A stretch of DNA of 5,830 nt from Bacilli bacterium (GCA_022793565.1 JAAWDC010000008.1:1-5830), one strand, 5' to 3'. Positions 1 through 5,464 are shown, counted from the stretch's first letter. The notes: generated by a model not told the origin, from the letters alone. Made by a program: numbers and translations.

Positions 1-927
1 ATCCAAAGCCTTTTGGTACTCTTGAGCCCCATGTAGATCCGTAATAATTTCACGTGCAAGTGCTTGATGAGCTTCCCTTTTTTCTGGATGCTCACGATTT
101 AACTTATCTAATGCTTCAATCTCTTCAACAGATAAAAACGTAAATACTTTTAGATATGGAATCACCATTTCATCATCAGTATTAATTAGGTATTGATAAA
201 GTTCATAAGAAGAAGTTTTCTCTTTATCAAGCCATAAAGCATTTCCTTCACTCTTACCAAATTTGTTCCCAAATCGGTCCAAGATCAAAGGCATTGTAAA
301 GCCATACGCCTCTTTTCCAGTTTTCTTCTTAATCAATTCAATTCCTGTAGTAATATTTCCCCACTGATCAGATCCCTCTACTTGAAGAATACAATCTTTT
401 TTCAAAAATAATTCCAAAAAATCATTTCCTTGAATTAAAGTATATGCAAATTCGGCAAAAGTAATACCTGTATCCAATCTCCTTCGAATAATATCTTTAT
501 TCAGCATATAATTCACATTAATATATTTCCCGACATCTCTTAAAAAATCCAAAAAACTAAAATCTTTCGTCCAATCAAAATTATTTACAATTTCTGCCTT
601 TCCATTAAATAACCTAGAAACCTGTGCTGAAATTCCTTTTAAGTTTTTCTCGATTGTTTCCTTCGCAATCACTTCACGCTCCGCTGTAGGTCTAGGATCA
701 CCAATAAGTCCAGTCGCTCCACCAACTAAAAGAATGGGATGATGCCCCGCAAGAGCGAGTCTTTTCGCAGTCACTAAAGATGAATAGTGTCCTAAATGAA
801 GACTATCTGCTGTCGGATCAGTTCCCCAATAAAATGTAACCTTTTCCTCATTTAATTTTTTTTCAATTTCTGGACTAGAAACATCTTTTACTAGTCCTCT
901 CCATTTTAATTCATCAAAAAATTTCAT
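1..927 (-). CDS. tyrS: Tyrosyl-tRNA synthetase (TyrS), C-terminus cut by the window edge
   Basis: This cytoplasmic class I aminoacyl-tRNA synthetase activates tyrosine with ATP and charges tRNA-Tyr. I translated 309 residues from the ATG at 927. They show the HIGH-type signature HLGH at 44-47 inside the TyrS-style stretch GTDPTADSLHLGH, the GATGLIGDP segment at 70-78, the tyrosine-pocket residues Y162, Q166 and D169, GSDQWGN at 185-191, and the KMSKS-type loop KFGKS at 222-226. Family members are about 420 residues, so the last part of the anticodon-binding region and the S4-like domain lie beyond the left edge. The start follows GGAGGAGG at a normal distance. Its ATG overlaps the TGA of the CYTH gene (ATGA), which suggests translational coupling. 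Expression is probably set by the tyrosine T-box upstream of the CYTH gene. All catalytic motifs seen are intact. Confidence 0.97.
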   Translation of the reverse strand, partial: MKFFDELKWRGLVKDVSSPEIEKKLNEEKVTFYWGTDPTADSLHLGHYSSLVTAKRLALAGHHPILLVGGATGLIGDPRPTAEREVIAKETIEKNLKGISAQVSRLFNGKAEIVNNFDWTKDFSFLDFLRDVGKYINVNYMLNKDIIRRRLDTGITFAEFAYTLIQGNDFLELFLKKDCILQVEGSDQWGNITTGIELIKKKTGKEAYGFTMPLILDRFGNKFGKSEGNALWLDKEKTSSYELYQYLINTDDEMVIPYLKVFTFLSVEEIEALDKLNREHPEKREAHQALAREIITDLHGAQEYQKALD

Positions 928-1469
928 TTTCTTTCCTCCTCCAATTTAAGTTCAAAAATATCATTAATATTATATCCATAATCTAAATAAACTTTCTCTA
1001 CATCATTACTAGTAACAGAATCTTTTTCTAATCCCAAGATAGATAAAACTTCATATACTTTCTCTTCACTTGGTCCCTCAATTTCTAAATAAGTAGGAAT
1101 GAAAGGCCAAGAATCAATATCAATTTCCACTCCCTGAAAAACATACTTTCTTCTTCGATTTTCTTGAAAAGCCTTAGGATGATACCCAAGCTCATTTAAA
1201 ATCAAATTTGTACGTTCAAAATCATCAACCACAATTTCTAATTCCTTAGTTCCATCGATCTTGGAAGAAACAACATTCTTAATCGTTAGTGTAGTATTTT
1301 CCCCATTCGTTCGAAGACGAATCCATTTCTTTGGTTCCACTGGATGAAAGTCATAGGTATATCGTTTTTGAAGACGATCCCACTCAAAAATAGCACCTAC
1401 CTCTTTCAATTTCTCCTCTACTTCTTCAACATTGATCTCTAATACTCTTACTTCATATTCTGTATGCAT
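924..1469 (-). CDS. CYTH-domain protein (class IV adenylate cyclase / triphosphatase-like)
   Basis: This 181-residue protein fits the CYTH (triphosphate tunnel metalloenzyme) fold. It has the N-terminal acidic motif E4-x-E6-x-R8, basic strands with R51 and R53 (WIRLR), TIK at 62-64, KELE at 75-78, a basic patch NRRRK at 104-108, then D117/D119 and E129/E131 in strands that typically bind metal. Family members hydrolyse inorganic or organic triphosphates, and a few make cAMP. The sequence does not tell which reaction applies here. The family motif is usually ExExK, and here the last position is Arg. The start at 1469 has a strong GAGGAGGTGG ribosome binding site. The gene is first behind the tyrosine T-box and overlaps tyrS by four bases, so it is co-transcribed with and probably coupled to the synthetase. 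Fold assignment is good; substrate is unknown. Confidence 0.9.
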   Translation of the reverse strand: MHTEYEVRVLEINVEEVEEKLKEVGAIFEWDRLQKRYTYDFHPVEPKKWIRLRTNGENTTLTIKNVVSSKIDGTKELEIVVDDFERTNLILNELGYHPKAFQENRRRKYVFQGVEIDIDSWPFIPTYLEIEGPSEEKVYEVLSILGLEKDSVTSNDVEKVYLDYGYNINDIFELKLEEERK

Positions 1470-1483
1470 AAAACCACCTCCTC

Positions 1484-1528
1484 AAAATAAAACGCGATTC
1501 TTTAATCCATAAGGACGAAAAAATCGCG
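1484..1528 (-). terminator. T-box-controlled intrinsic terminator
   Basis: An 11-bp stem pairs CGCGATTTTTT (1528-1518) with AAAGAATCGCG (1503-1493), with one G-U pair, followed by TTTTATTTT (1492-1484). The 5' arm reuses the 3' part of the T-box sequence, so antiterminator and terminator are mutually exclusive, as expected for transcriptional T-box control. The U tract ends just before the ribosome binding site of the CYTH gene. Confidence 0.95.
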
Positions 1529-1691
1529 GTACCACCTTAATTGATAAGCATAACTTATCCACTTTCATTGATAACAGAATTACCTGATTTAACTAGGAAT
1601 AGTGTAATTCGTTACTTTAGACTGACTTACTTCCACCAACCGTAAATTCTCTAAAACAATATTAAAATAACTACTGAATTATTCCTTTTCA
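1484..1691 (-). promoter_or_regulatory. Tyrosine-specific T-box riboswitch
   Basis: The leader RNA reads uncharged tRNA-Tyr and opens transcription of the CYTH-tyrS operon. On the minus strand the base of Stem I pairs AGGAATA (1686-1680) with TATTCCT (1601-1595). Above it lie AGTA (1675-1672) and GAA (1610-1608), the usual sides of the specifier loop. A second helix pairs GTTATTTT (1671-1664) with AAAGTAAC (1618-1611). The specifier is TAC (1606-1604, Tyr) followed by A. A Stem III-like hairpin GATAAG/CTTATC spans 1559-1543. The T-box AAGGTGGTACCGCG lies at 1538-1525. Its TGGT can pair with ACCA, which matches tRNA-Tyr having A as discriminator. The antiterminator pairs AAGG with CCTT (1514-1511). 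The linker between Stem I and Stem III is only about 34 nt, so a large Stem II seems absent. Confidence 0.96.
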
Positions 1692-1707
1692 TTAAATAAA
1701 AGACAAT

Positions 1708-1739
1708 ATTATAATATCATAAAATCAAAAAAATCGAAA
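1708..1739 (-). promoter_or_regulatory. Candidate promoter of the T-box-CYTH-tyrS operon
   Basis: Just upstream of the T-box the minus strand reads TGATATTATAAT (1719-1708). This can be read as TATAAT (1713-1708) or as an extended -10, TGa-TATTAT (1719-1711). For the latter, a weak -35 TTTCGA (1739-1734) sits at 17 bp. Transcription would start close to 1702, about 15 nt before Stem I. The -10 is convincing, the -35 poor. Confidence 0.6.
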
Positions 1740-1740
1740 G

Positions 1741-1902
1741 AAAAAAATAAAATTATAAATCAAAAATGAGCACTAGATCCTATATTGATTTTTCTACAAA
1801 ATACCTTTAAAATCCATCTTAAAAATCAAAGCATATACTTCAAATGTCCCTCTATAAAATTCTTCTATCCAGAACTTTTATAGATAAATATAAGCATAAG
1901 AA
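1741..1902. other. AT-rich intergenic stretch with no recognised content
   Basis: Between the T-box promoter and the terminator of the YtxH operon I see no ORF with a start codon and ribosome binding site, no tRNA, no repeat and no convincing hairpin. A run of about 30 open codons on the minus strand ending near 1796 lacks a usable start. It is treated as spacer. Confidence 0.6.
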
Positions 1903-1925
1903 AACCAAGCCTACTCTGCTTGGTT
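1894..1925 (-). terminator. Terminator of the trmB-YtxH cluster
   Basis: On the minus strand, 7 nt after the YtxH stop codon, AACCAAGC (1925-1918) and GCTTGGTT (1910-1903) form a perfect 8-bp stem around a 7-nt loop, followed by TTTTCTTAT counting the last stem bases. The T run is interrupted, so termination may be leaky. No T run follows on the plus strand, so the element looks unidirectional. Confidence 0.8.
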
Positions 1926-1932
1926 AATAGAA

Positions 1933-2364
1933 CTACTTAGCTTTCTTCTCAGATCCTTCTAACTTTTCTAGAACTTCTTTCACTGCTTCAATCGTTTTCT
2001 CACGAACCTCATTTGCCGCTTTTTCTAAAACAGGAGTTCCCTTATCGATTGCCATTTGAACTAATTGTTCACAACTCTCTTTAATTTGGTTCCCCTTTTT
2101 CTTTGCGATTGCGATTACTTTTTCCTTATCAAGATCTTCTAATTGTTCTTTAATTTCATCAATTTTATTTTGAAGTTCTTCCTTAACATCCTCCATATCG
2201 ATTTCTTTTACTTTTCTAACAAGCTCATCAAACTTCTTTTTCAAATCTTTTCTAGTCTCACTACCTGCTTTTGGTGCAAATAAAATTCCAAGTCCAGCTC
2301 CAACAGCAGCTCCTAATAAAAATTTACCTGCCCCACCTTTTTTAACTTTTTTCTCTTTACTCAT
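1933..2364 (-). CDS. YtxH-like membrane-anchored helical protein
   Basis: This 143-residue protein begins with a basic leader, then one Gly/Ala-rich hydrophobic segment at about 12-30 ending in FAPKAGSETR (29-38), the hallmark of the YtxH family. The rest (40-143) is highly charged Lys/Glu-rich helix with coiled-coil character. It should be a single-pass membrane protein with a long cytoplasmic helix. Family function is poorly defined; Bacillus YtxH is known as a general-stress gene product. A longer frame opens at 2430, but the extra 22 residues come from DUF948 coding sequence in another frame. AAGGAG at 2380-2375 supports the ATG at 2364. The start overlaps the stop of the DUF948 gene (ATGAGTAA, 8 nt), implying coupled translation. 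It is the last gene before a terminator. Confidence 0.9.
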   Translation of the reverse strand: MSKEKKVKKGGAGKFLLGAAVGAGLGILFAPKAGSETRKDLKKKFDELVRKVKEIDMEDVKEELQNKIDEIKEQLEDLDKEKVIAIAKKKGNQIKESCEQLVQMAIDKGTPVLEKAANEVREKTIEAVKEVLEKLEGSEKKAK

Positions 2365-2665
2365 AATCATCCATCTCCTTATCTTTCTTTCGTTTCCTAT
2401 TTCTACCTTTTGGCCATATTTTTCCAACAATACCCGTAATTCCAGAAACTAGTGTATCACTAAAAACGGATAAAGTATCTGTAACACTATCAATCACATG
2501 AAACAAACCATTTAAAGATCTAGTTTTTCTCTCAACATCATCTAAAATACGATTTACTCTATCTACGGTATGCATTAATTTTACAATAAACACCATCAGT
2601 AAAATCATTAAGGCAATTGCCAAACAATAGATAACGATAGGAAAAAACTCCATCAATGCTTCCAT
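2357..2665 (-). CDS. DUF948 (YtxG-like) membrane protein
   Basis: This 102-residue protein has one N-terminal transmembrane segment at about 9-30, a helical stretch with regularly spaced hydrophobics (35-80: TVDRVNRILDDVERK and onward), and a strongly basic tail at 86-97 with acidic last residues. This is the layout of DUF948 proteins such as Bacillus YtxG, which are commonly encoded next to YtxH, as here. The frame also opens with GTG at 2674, but the AAGGAG site (2679-2674) overlaps that GTG and sits 8 nt from the ATG at 2665, so I prefer 2665. The gene lies 5 nt after the acidic-protein gene and overlaps the ytxH-like gene by 8 nt. The molecular role is unknown; an envelope or stress role is inferred from family and position. 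Confidence 0.87.
   Translation of the reverse strand: MEALMEFFPIVIYCLAIALMILLMVFIVKLMHTVDRVNRILDDVERKTRSLNGLFHVIDSVTDTLSVFSDTLVSGITGIVGKIWPKGRNRKRKKDKEMDDYE
2375..2380 (-). promoter_or_regulatory. Ribosome binding site that decides the YtxH-like start
   Basis: AAGGAG on the minus strand, inside the end of the DUF948 gene, is 10 nt from the ATG at 2364. The in-frame ATG at 2370 would be only 4 nt away, and the frame opening at 2430 has no such site. Confidence 0.75.
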
Positions 2666-2670
2666 TTCTA

Positions 2671-3657
2671 TCACTCCTTATCCTCATACATAGAATCTAC
2701 TAAATCAAACAAATTGTCCTCTAGCTTTGAACTTTCCTCTCTACTTTCATCAGAAGCCTCATCCATATTAGAAATTGCTCGAAAATCTTCGGTTTCTTCA
2801 AAACGATTAGAAGAATTTACAAATGACTCAGAAGAATCCATTGTACCTTCAGGAGTAACTTGACTACGTCTTCCTGTTGCTCTCTCATGTCGCACATCCT
2901 TATAGTCTATATTATATTCTAACCCCAAATCTTCAAAATATTCCTCTGCATCCGCTAAAGTCACTTTATTTACAGCTGGAGTTCCATCAGTATCAGTCAT
3001 ATCATAAAGTAGATTATCTTCTAAATCATCCTTTTCTTCCTTCGCTTCCACATAATTGAAATCTTCTTCTAAACCTCCAAAAGCCTTCCTTCGAACAGAA
3101 TCTAAATCTGCATTTTTTCGAGAAACATAACTACTTGGTTTATCTTTCTTATCAACCACCTCTTCTTTTCTATAATTTTTATCCAAAATTCCATAAATTG
3201 GTGAAATAATCGGTGTTGGTTTAAAATTAGATTTTCCTTCCTTCGTATTTTTATATGGTCCCTTATTTAAATCTGAATTGTCAAATTCTAAATGAGAATA
3301 AATTTCCTCTGGATCTTCTCCATATACCTTTTTCTGATCTTCTTTTTGATAAGACGTTGAAGGATAATCAGTCTCAACAAAATCCTCATCCTCAAAATAA
3401 GGTAGTTCCACTTCCGTTTTTAATAATTCAGTATCTGCTTGACTTTCAATTTCTAAAGTCTCTGTAACTTGAGCTAATTCCCGAGTAGAAGAAAATTCTT
3501 CTATCTCACGTACTTCTTGTTTCTTTTCAACTACTTCTACTTTTTTAGCAATTGGGTTTACTTCTTTTTGGGCTTTCTTTTTCCCACTTTCTGCTTCTTC
3601 TACTTCCACATATTCTTCTTCAAAGAAGGTATTTTTTAATTTCTCTAAAAGTCCCAT
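2671..3657 (-). CDS. Acidic, mostly disordered protein with a conserved-looking SPIYG island
   Basis: I do not recognise this 328-residue protein. It begins with a short amphipathic helix, MGLLEKLKNTFFEEEY (1-16), which resembles the membrane-targeting N-terminus of SepF. The body is dominated by Glu, Asp, Lys and Ser, with no signal peptide or transmembrane segment, so it is probably cytoplasmic and largely disordered. Three islands look less random: PIISPIYGILDKNY (149-162), LDSVRRKAFGGLEEDF (185-200) and TLADAEEYFEDLGLEYNIDY (233-252). LEDNL occurs twice, at 212-216 and 312-316. From memory, a similar PSPIYG motif occurs in the linker of the Bacillus DNA translocase SftA, which also lies near ytxG; no FtsK ATPase domain is present here. 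The GAGG site upstream supports the ATG at 3657. The gene lies 14 nt after the lipoprotein gene and 5 nt before the DUF948 gene. A membrane or septum scaffold is only a guess. Confidence 0.85.
   Translation of the reverse strand: MGLLEKLKNTFFEEEYVEVEEAESGKKKAQKEVNPIAKKVEVVEKKQEVREIEEFSSTRELAQVTETLEIESQADTELLKTEVELPYFEDEDFVETDYPSTSYQKEDQKKVYGEDPEEIYSHLEFDNSDLNKGPYKNTKEGKSNFKPTPIISPIYGILDKNYRKEEVVDKKDKPSSYVSRKNADLDSVRRKAFGGLEEDFNYVEAKEEKDDLEDNLLYDMTDTDGTPAVNKVTLADAEEYFEDLGLEYNIDYKDVRHERATGRRSQVTPEGTMDSSESFVNSSNRFEETEDFRAISNMDEASDESREESSKLEDNLFDLVDSMYEDKE
2674..2679 (-). promoter_or_regulatory. Ribosome binding site that decides the DUF948 start
   Basis: AAGGAG on the minus strand is 8 nt from the ATG at 2665 but abuts and overlaps the alternative GTG at 2674. 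It lies inside the last codons of the upstream gene (Asp-Lys-Glu-stop). Confidence 0.8.
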
Positions 3658-3671
3658 AAAGCACCTCTTCC

Positions 3672-4331
3672 TTATTCTACTTTATCCTCAACTTCCAAAC
3701 GATCCTCATCTTTAATATCACTAGAGGAATCTTGATCCTGCTCCCCATAATCTAAGAAAATTTCGTCATCTCTCTTTGGTTTAAAAATATTAAAATTCTC
3801 CTCATTATGATCCAAGGTCTGATCTCCAATTAAAGTACTTAAAACTGCATCCTGAAACTGTACACTATTTAAAATGTATGCCATCTGCGTTATTGTCTTC
3901 TTCAAATCCTCTGCTTCTACATAGGCTTCTATCTTAGAATAATGGTACATAAATTCAACAAAATATTTTGTAGAAATTTGAGTAATCTCTAAATAACCCT
4001 GTTTCCCATTTTGATCAATTTTTAAAGAATAATAGTTATTCTCATCACTCTGATAATCACTCTCTACCTTGTGATAGTAGGACAATGCATCTACATACAA
4101 ATACATCTTTCGATGATTGTAATAAAGAACTGAATTAAACGTTTGATTTTTCTTCAACAATACTCCCTTGGGTAAATAATAAGAATACCCTTCAGAAGAC
4201 ACATTTTTTAGTGTAAAATTTGGTGTTAAAACATCTTTTACAATCTCCTCATAAGATTGTTCCTGCACACGAACCAAAGAACATCCAGATAAGAAGAAAA
4301 TCAAAGAAAACATTAAAAGTAATTTCTTCAT
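3672..4331 (-). CDS. Putative lipoprotein of unknown function with acidic C-terminal tail
   Basis: The 219-residue product starts with a lipoprotein signal peptide: MKK, a hydrophobic core at 4-14, and lipobox LSGC at 14-17. It should be lipidated on C17 after signal peptidase II cleavage and held on the outer face of the membrane. The middle (about 27-165) is rich in Tyr and alternates polar and hydrophobic residues, as in a mixed alpha/beta domain. The final 50 residues are very acidic (for example EDRLEVEDKVE at the end) and probably disordered. I recognise no enzyme motif. A short AGGTG site precedes the ATG. A possible extended -10 promoter lies 20-29 nt upstream. The gene sits between trmB and the acidic SPIYG protein, with only 14 nt to the latter, so it probably works with the membrane genes downstream. 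Confidence 0.88.
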   Translation of the reverse strand: MKKLLLMFSLIFFLSGCSLVRVQEQSYEEIVKDVLTPNFTLKNVSSEGYSYYLPKGVLLKKNQTFNSVLYYNHRKMYLYVDALSYYHKVESDYQSDENNYYSLKIDQNGKQGYLEITQISTKYFVEFMYHYSKIEAYVEAEDLKKTITQMAYILNSVQFQDAVLSTLIGDQTLDHNEENFNIFKPKRDDEIFLDYGEQDQDSSSDIKDEDRLEVEDKVE

Positions 4332-4351
4332 ATTTCACCTACTATAGACTT

Positions 4352-4360
4352 ATTATATCA
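4352..4360 (-). promoter_or_regulatory. Candidate extended -10 promoter before the lipoprotein gene
   Basis: In the 54-bp gap after trmB the minus strand carries TGA-TATAAT (4360-4352), a perfect extended -10. There is no good -35 at 16-18 bp (TTTTTC at 17). Transcription would begin about 14 nt before the ATG. It may give the lipoprotein-SPIYG-DUF948-YtxH genes expression independent of trmB. Confidence 0.5.
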
Positions 4361-4385
4361 AATTATTTCCTAAAGAAAAATAAAA

Positions 4386-5039
4386 TCAATCTTTTTTTGT
4401 ATGACTAGACAGTTTTTTAACCGCAGATACGTAAAAAATAGATTGTCCTTTTTTAGAAAACTTCTCTTCATACTCCGTCATAACATTCCCTTCTATCAAA
4501 GAATGATGTAAATCAAGGGAAAGATCAATAAATTGATATCCATATTGACTAAAAGAACACAAAGAATACTCAAACAATTGTCGATTATCAGTTTTCTGTA
4601 CAATAGTAGCATCTTGATAAAAAATAGAATCATATTTCTTCAAAAAAACTTCACTTGTAAGACGTCTCTTTGTCTGTCTCTTTTTAGGCCAAGGATCAGA
4701 AAAGTTTAAATAAATTGTCTCAATTTCTTTAGAAAAAACCTGATCAATCATTAAAGCATCCATTCGAATCATACATAAATTAGAAATATTCTCTGGAATC
4801 TTTTCTAAGGCACGCGCAATTACACTGTCATATTTCTCAATTCCAATAAAATTAATTTCTGGATGAGAAAGAGCCATACCTATAATAAATTGACCCTTTC
4901 CAGTACCAATTTCAATATGAATTGGCTGGCTATTATTAAAATATGTATTCCATTTTCCACAGTATTGAATTGGATCTTTCACAAGATAACTTGAAGCATC
5001 CATAATCTGCTGTTTATTTTTTACATTTCTAAGTCGCAT
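4386..5039 (-). CDS. trmB: tRNA (guanine-N7-)-methyltransferase TrmB
   Basis: This enzyme transfers a methyl group from S-adenosylmethionine to N7 of G46 in the tRNA variable loop. The 217-residue protein begins MRLRN, typical of bacterial TrmB. It has the SAM-binding loop EIGTGKGQF at 43-51, the acidic ribose contact in IGIEKY at 65-70, MDA at 93-95, the family signature NFSDPWPKKRQTKRRL at 112-127, KTDN at 149-152 and the C-terminal TEYEEKF at 188-194. All key motifs are present and length is normal. The frame opens further upstream at 5066, but GGTGAT 3-5 nt before the ATG at 5039 and the MRLR start favour 5039. It heads the minus-strand cluster and is divergent from the small coiled-coil gene. 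No terminator separates it from the lipoprotein gene. Confidence 0.97.
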   Translation of the reverse strand: MRLRNVKNKQQIMDASSYLVKDPIQYCGKWNTYFNNSQPIHIEIGTGKGQFIIGMALSHPEINFIGIEKYDSVIARALEKIPENISNLCMIRMDALMIDQVFSKEIETIYLNFSDPWPKKRQTKRRLTSEVFLKKYDSIFYQDATIVQKTDNRQLFEYSLCSFSQYGYQFIDLSLDLHHSLIEGNVMTEYEEKFSKKGQSIFYVSAVKKLSSHTKKD

Positions 5040-5054
5040 CTTATCACCGTTTTT

Positions 5055-5060
5055 ATTATA
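5055..5060 (-). promoter_or_regulatory. Candidate -10 of the trmB promoter
   Basis: TATAAT on the minus strand lies about 16 bp upstream of the trmB start codon, with only a weak -35 (TTTCTT, 5083-5078) at 17 bp. The implied leader is short and would begin close to the GGTGAT ribosome binding site. Confidence 0.45.
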
Positions 5061-5077
5061 TAACATATAATGTTATA
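5059..5077. repeat. 19-bp palindrome over divergent -10 boxes
   Basis: TATAACAT (5059-5066), a 3-bp spacer ATA, and ATGTTATA (5070-5077) form a perfect 8-bp inverted repeat. It overlaps the minus-strand TATAAT (5060-5055) by two bases and fully contains the plus-strand TATAAT (5066-5071). It could be an operator shared by both promoters, or only a by-product of AT-rich promoter sequence. Confidence 0.55.
5066..5071 (+). promoter_or_regulatory. Candidate -10 of the small coiled-coil gene promoter
   Basis: TATAAT lies 36 bp upstream of the ATG at 5108. No clear -35 is seen at 16-18 bp (ATCACC at 17), so recognition may need an activator or an alternative sigma factor, or the true start may differ. 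Confidence 0.4.
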
Positions 5078-5107
5078 AAGAAAGAAAATGTTTTAAGGAG
5101 ATGTTTT

Positions 5108-5362
5108 ATGAATAATTCAATGGACCCATCTTATACGATGCAACCAGGATTTAACCCAAACTTTAATATACCTGGAAGACCTCCATGCAACTGTAGTGGA
5201 GAAATTAGAAGATTAGAAAACCGTATCTTCTCTTTGGAAAGAGAAGTAAATCGATTAAGATCTAGAGTTTCTAGAATTGAAAATAGAATTCCAACAATAA
5301 TGCCATTTGGAGAAGAACCACAAACTTCAAGTTATAACCCAAACAGTTACAATTTAATGTAG
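5108..5362 (+). CDS. Small coiled-coil protein of unknown function
   Basis: I do not recognise this 84-residue protein. It has three parts. Residues 1-30 are a Pro/Asn/Gly-rich tail ending in PPCNC, with Cys27 and Cys29. Residues 31-61 form a short, very regular coiled coil with hydrophobics at 33, 36, 40, 43, 47, 50, 54, 57 and 61 (strict 3-4 spacing) and many Arg/Glu pairs. Residues 62-84 are a polar Asn/Ser/Tyr-rich tail. There is no signal peptide or membrane segment. The start has a strong AAGGAG site 7 nt upstream. It is a single-gene unit, divergent from trmB and closed by its own terminator. The layout suggests a small self-assembling protein, possibly structural (for example surface- or spore-layer-like), but that is inference from composition only. 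Confidence 0.88.
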   Translation: MNNSMDPSYTMQPGFNPNFNIPGRPPCNCSGEIRRLENRIFSLEREVNRLRSRVSRIENRIPTIMPFGEEPQTSSYNPNSYNLM

Positions 5363-5368
5363 AACATT

Positions 5369-5394
5369 CACTAGTGAGTAACTAGTGTTTTTTT
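5369..5394 (+). terminator. Intrinsic terminator of the small coiled-coil gene
   Basis: CACTAGT (5369-5375) and ACTAGTG (5381-5387) form a perfect 7-bp stem around a 5-nt loop, followed directly by seven T. It starts 6 nt after the stop codon. Confidence 0.93.
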
Positions 5395-5442
5395 ATTGAA
5401 TATAAACTGAATCAAATAAATTTTTACCCAAACAAAGAAGCT

Positions 5443-5464
5443 ACAGATATACTTGTAAATCTGT
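5443..5464. repeat. 22-bp imperfect palindrome, candidate operator
   Basis: ACAGAT (5443-5448) mirrors ATCTGT (5459-5464), and inside them TAC (5450-5452) mirrors GTA (5455-5457). Nine of eleven base pairs match; only the central T/T and one A/A fail. It fully covers the -35 element of the pilin-like gene, the classic position for a dimeric repressor. I cannot assign it to a known regulator. Confidence 0.6.

Noticed and set aside
1796..1895. About 30 open codons on the minus strand in the intergenic region, possible gene remnant
   Set aside because: No start codon or ribosome binding site at its beginning and no recognisable motif; it is short enough to be chance in AT-rich DNA.
2365..2430. 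N-terminal extension of the YtxH-like protein
   Set aside because: The 22 extra residues come from out-of-frame DUF948 coding sequence, and the ribosome binding site and family start point to the ATG at 2364.
2877..3467. Two open frames on the plus strand (2877-3059 and 3255-3467)
   Set aside because: They lie antisense to the acidic-protein gene, have no ribosome binding site, and their composition (Leu, Pro, His, Gln, Ser) is what the reverse complement of acidic Glu/Lys codons produces.
4365..4400. T-rich run after the trmB stop as a terminator
   Set aside because: Only A-T pairing between an A run and a T run is possible, with no GC-containing stem, so it is unlikely to stop polymerase.
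4220..4408. Open frame on the plus strand across the lipoprotein start
   Set aside because: It is antisense to the lipoprotein gene and the trmB gap, has no ribosome binding site, and shows no protein-like features.
5040..5066. Upstream ATG of trmB at 5066
   Set aside because: No ribosome binding site precedes it, it lies upstream of the -10 box, and TrmB proteins normally begin MRLR as at 5039.
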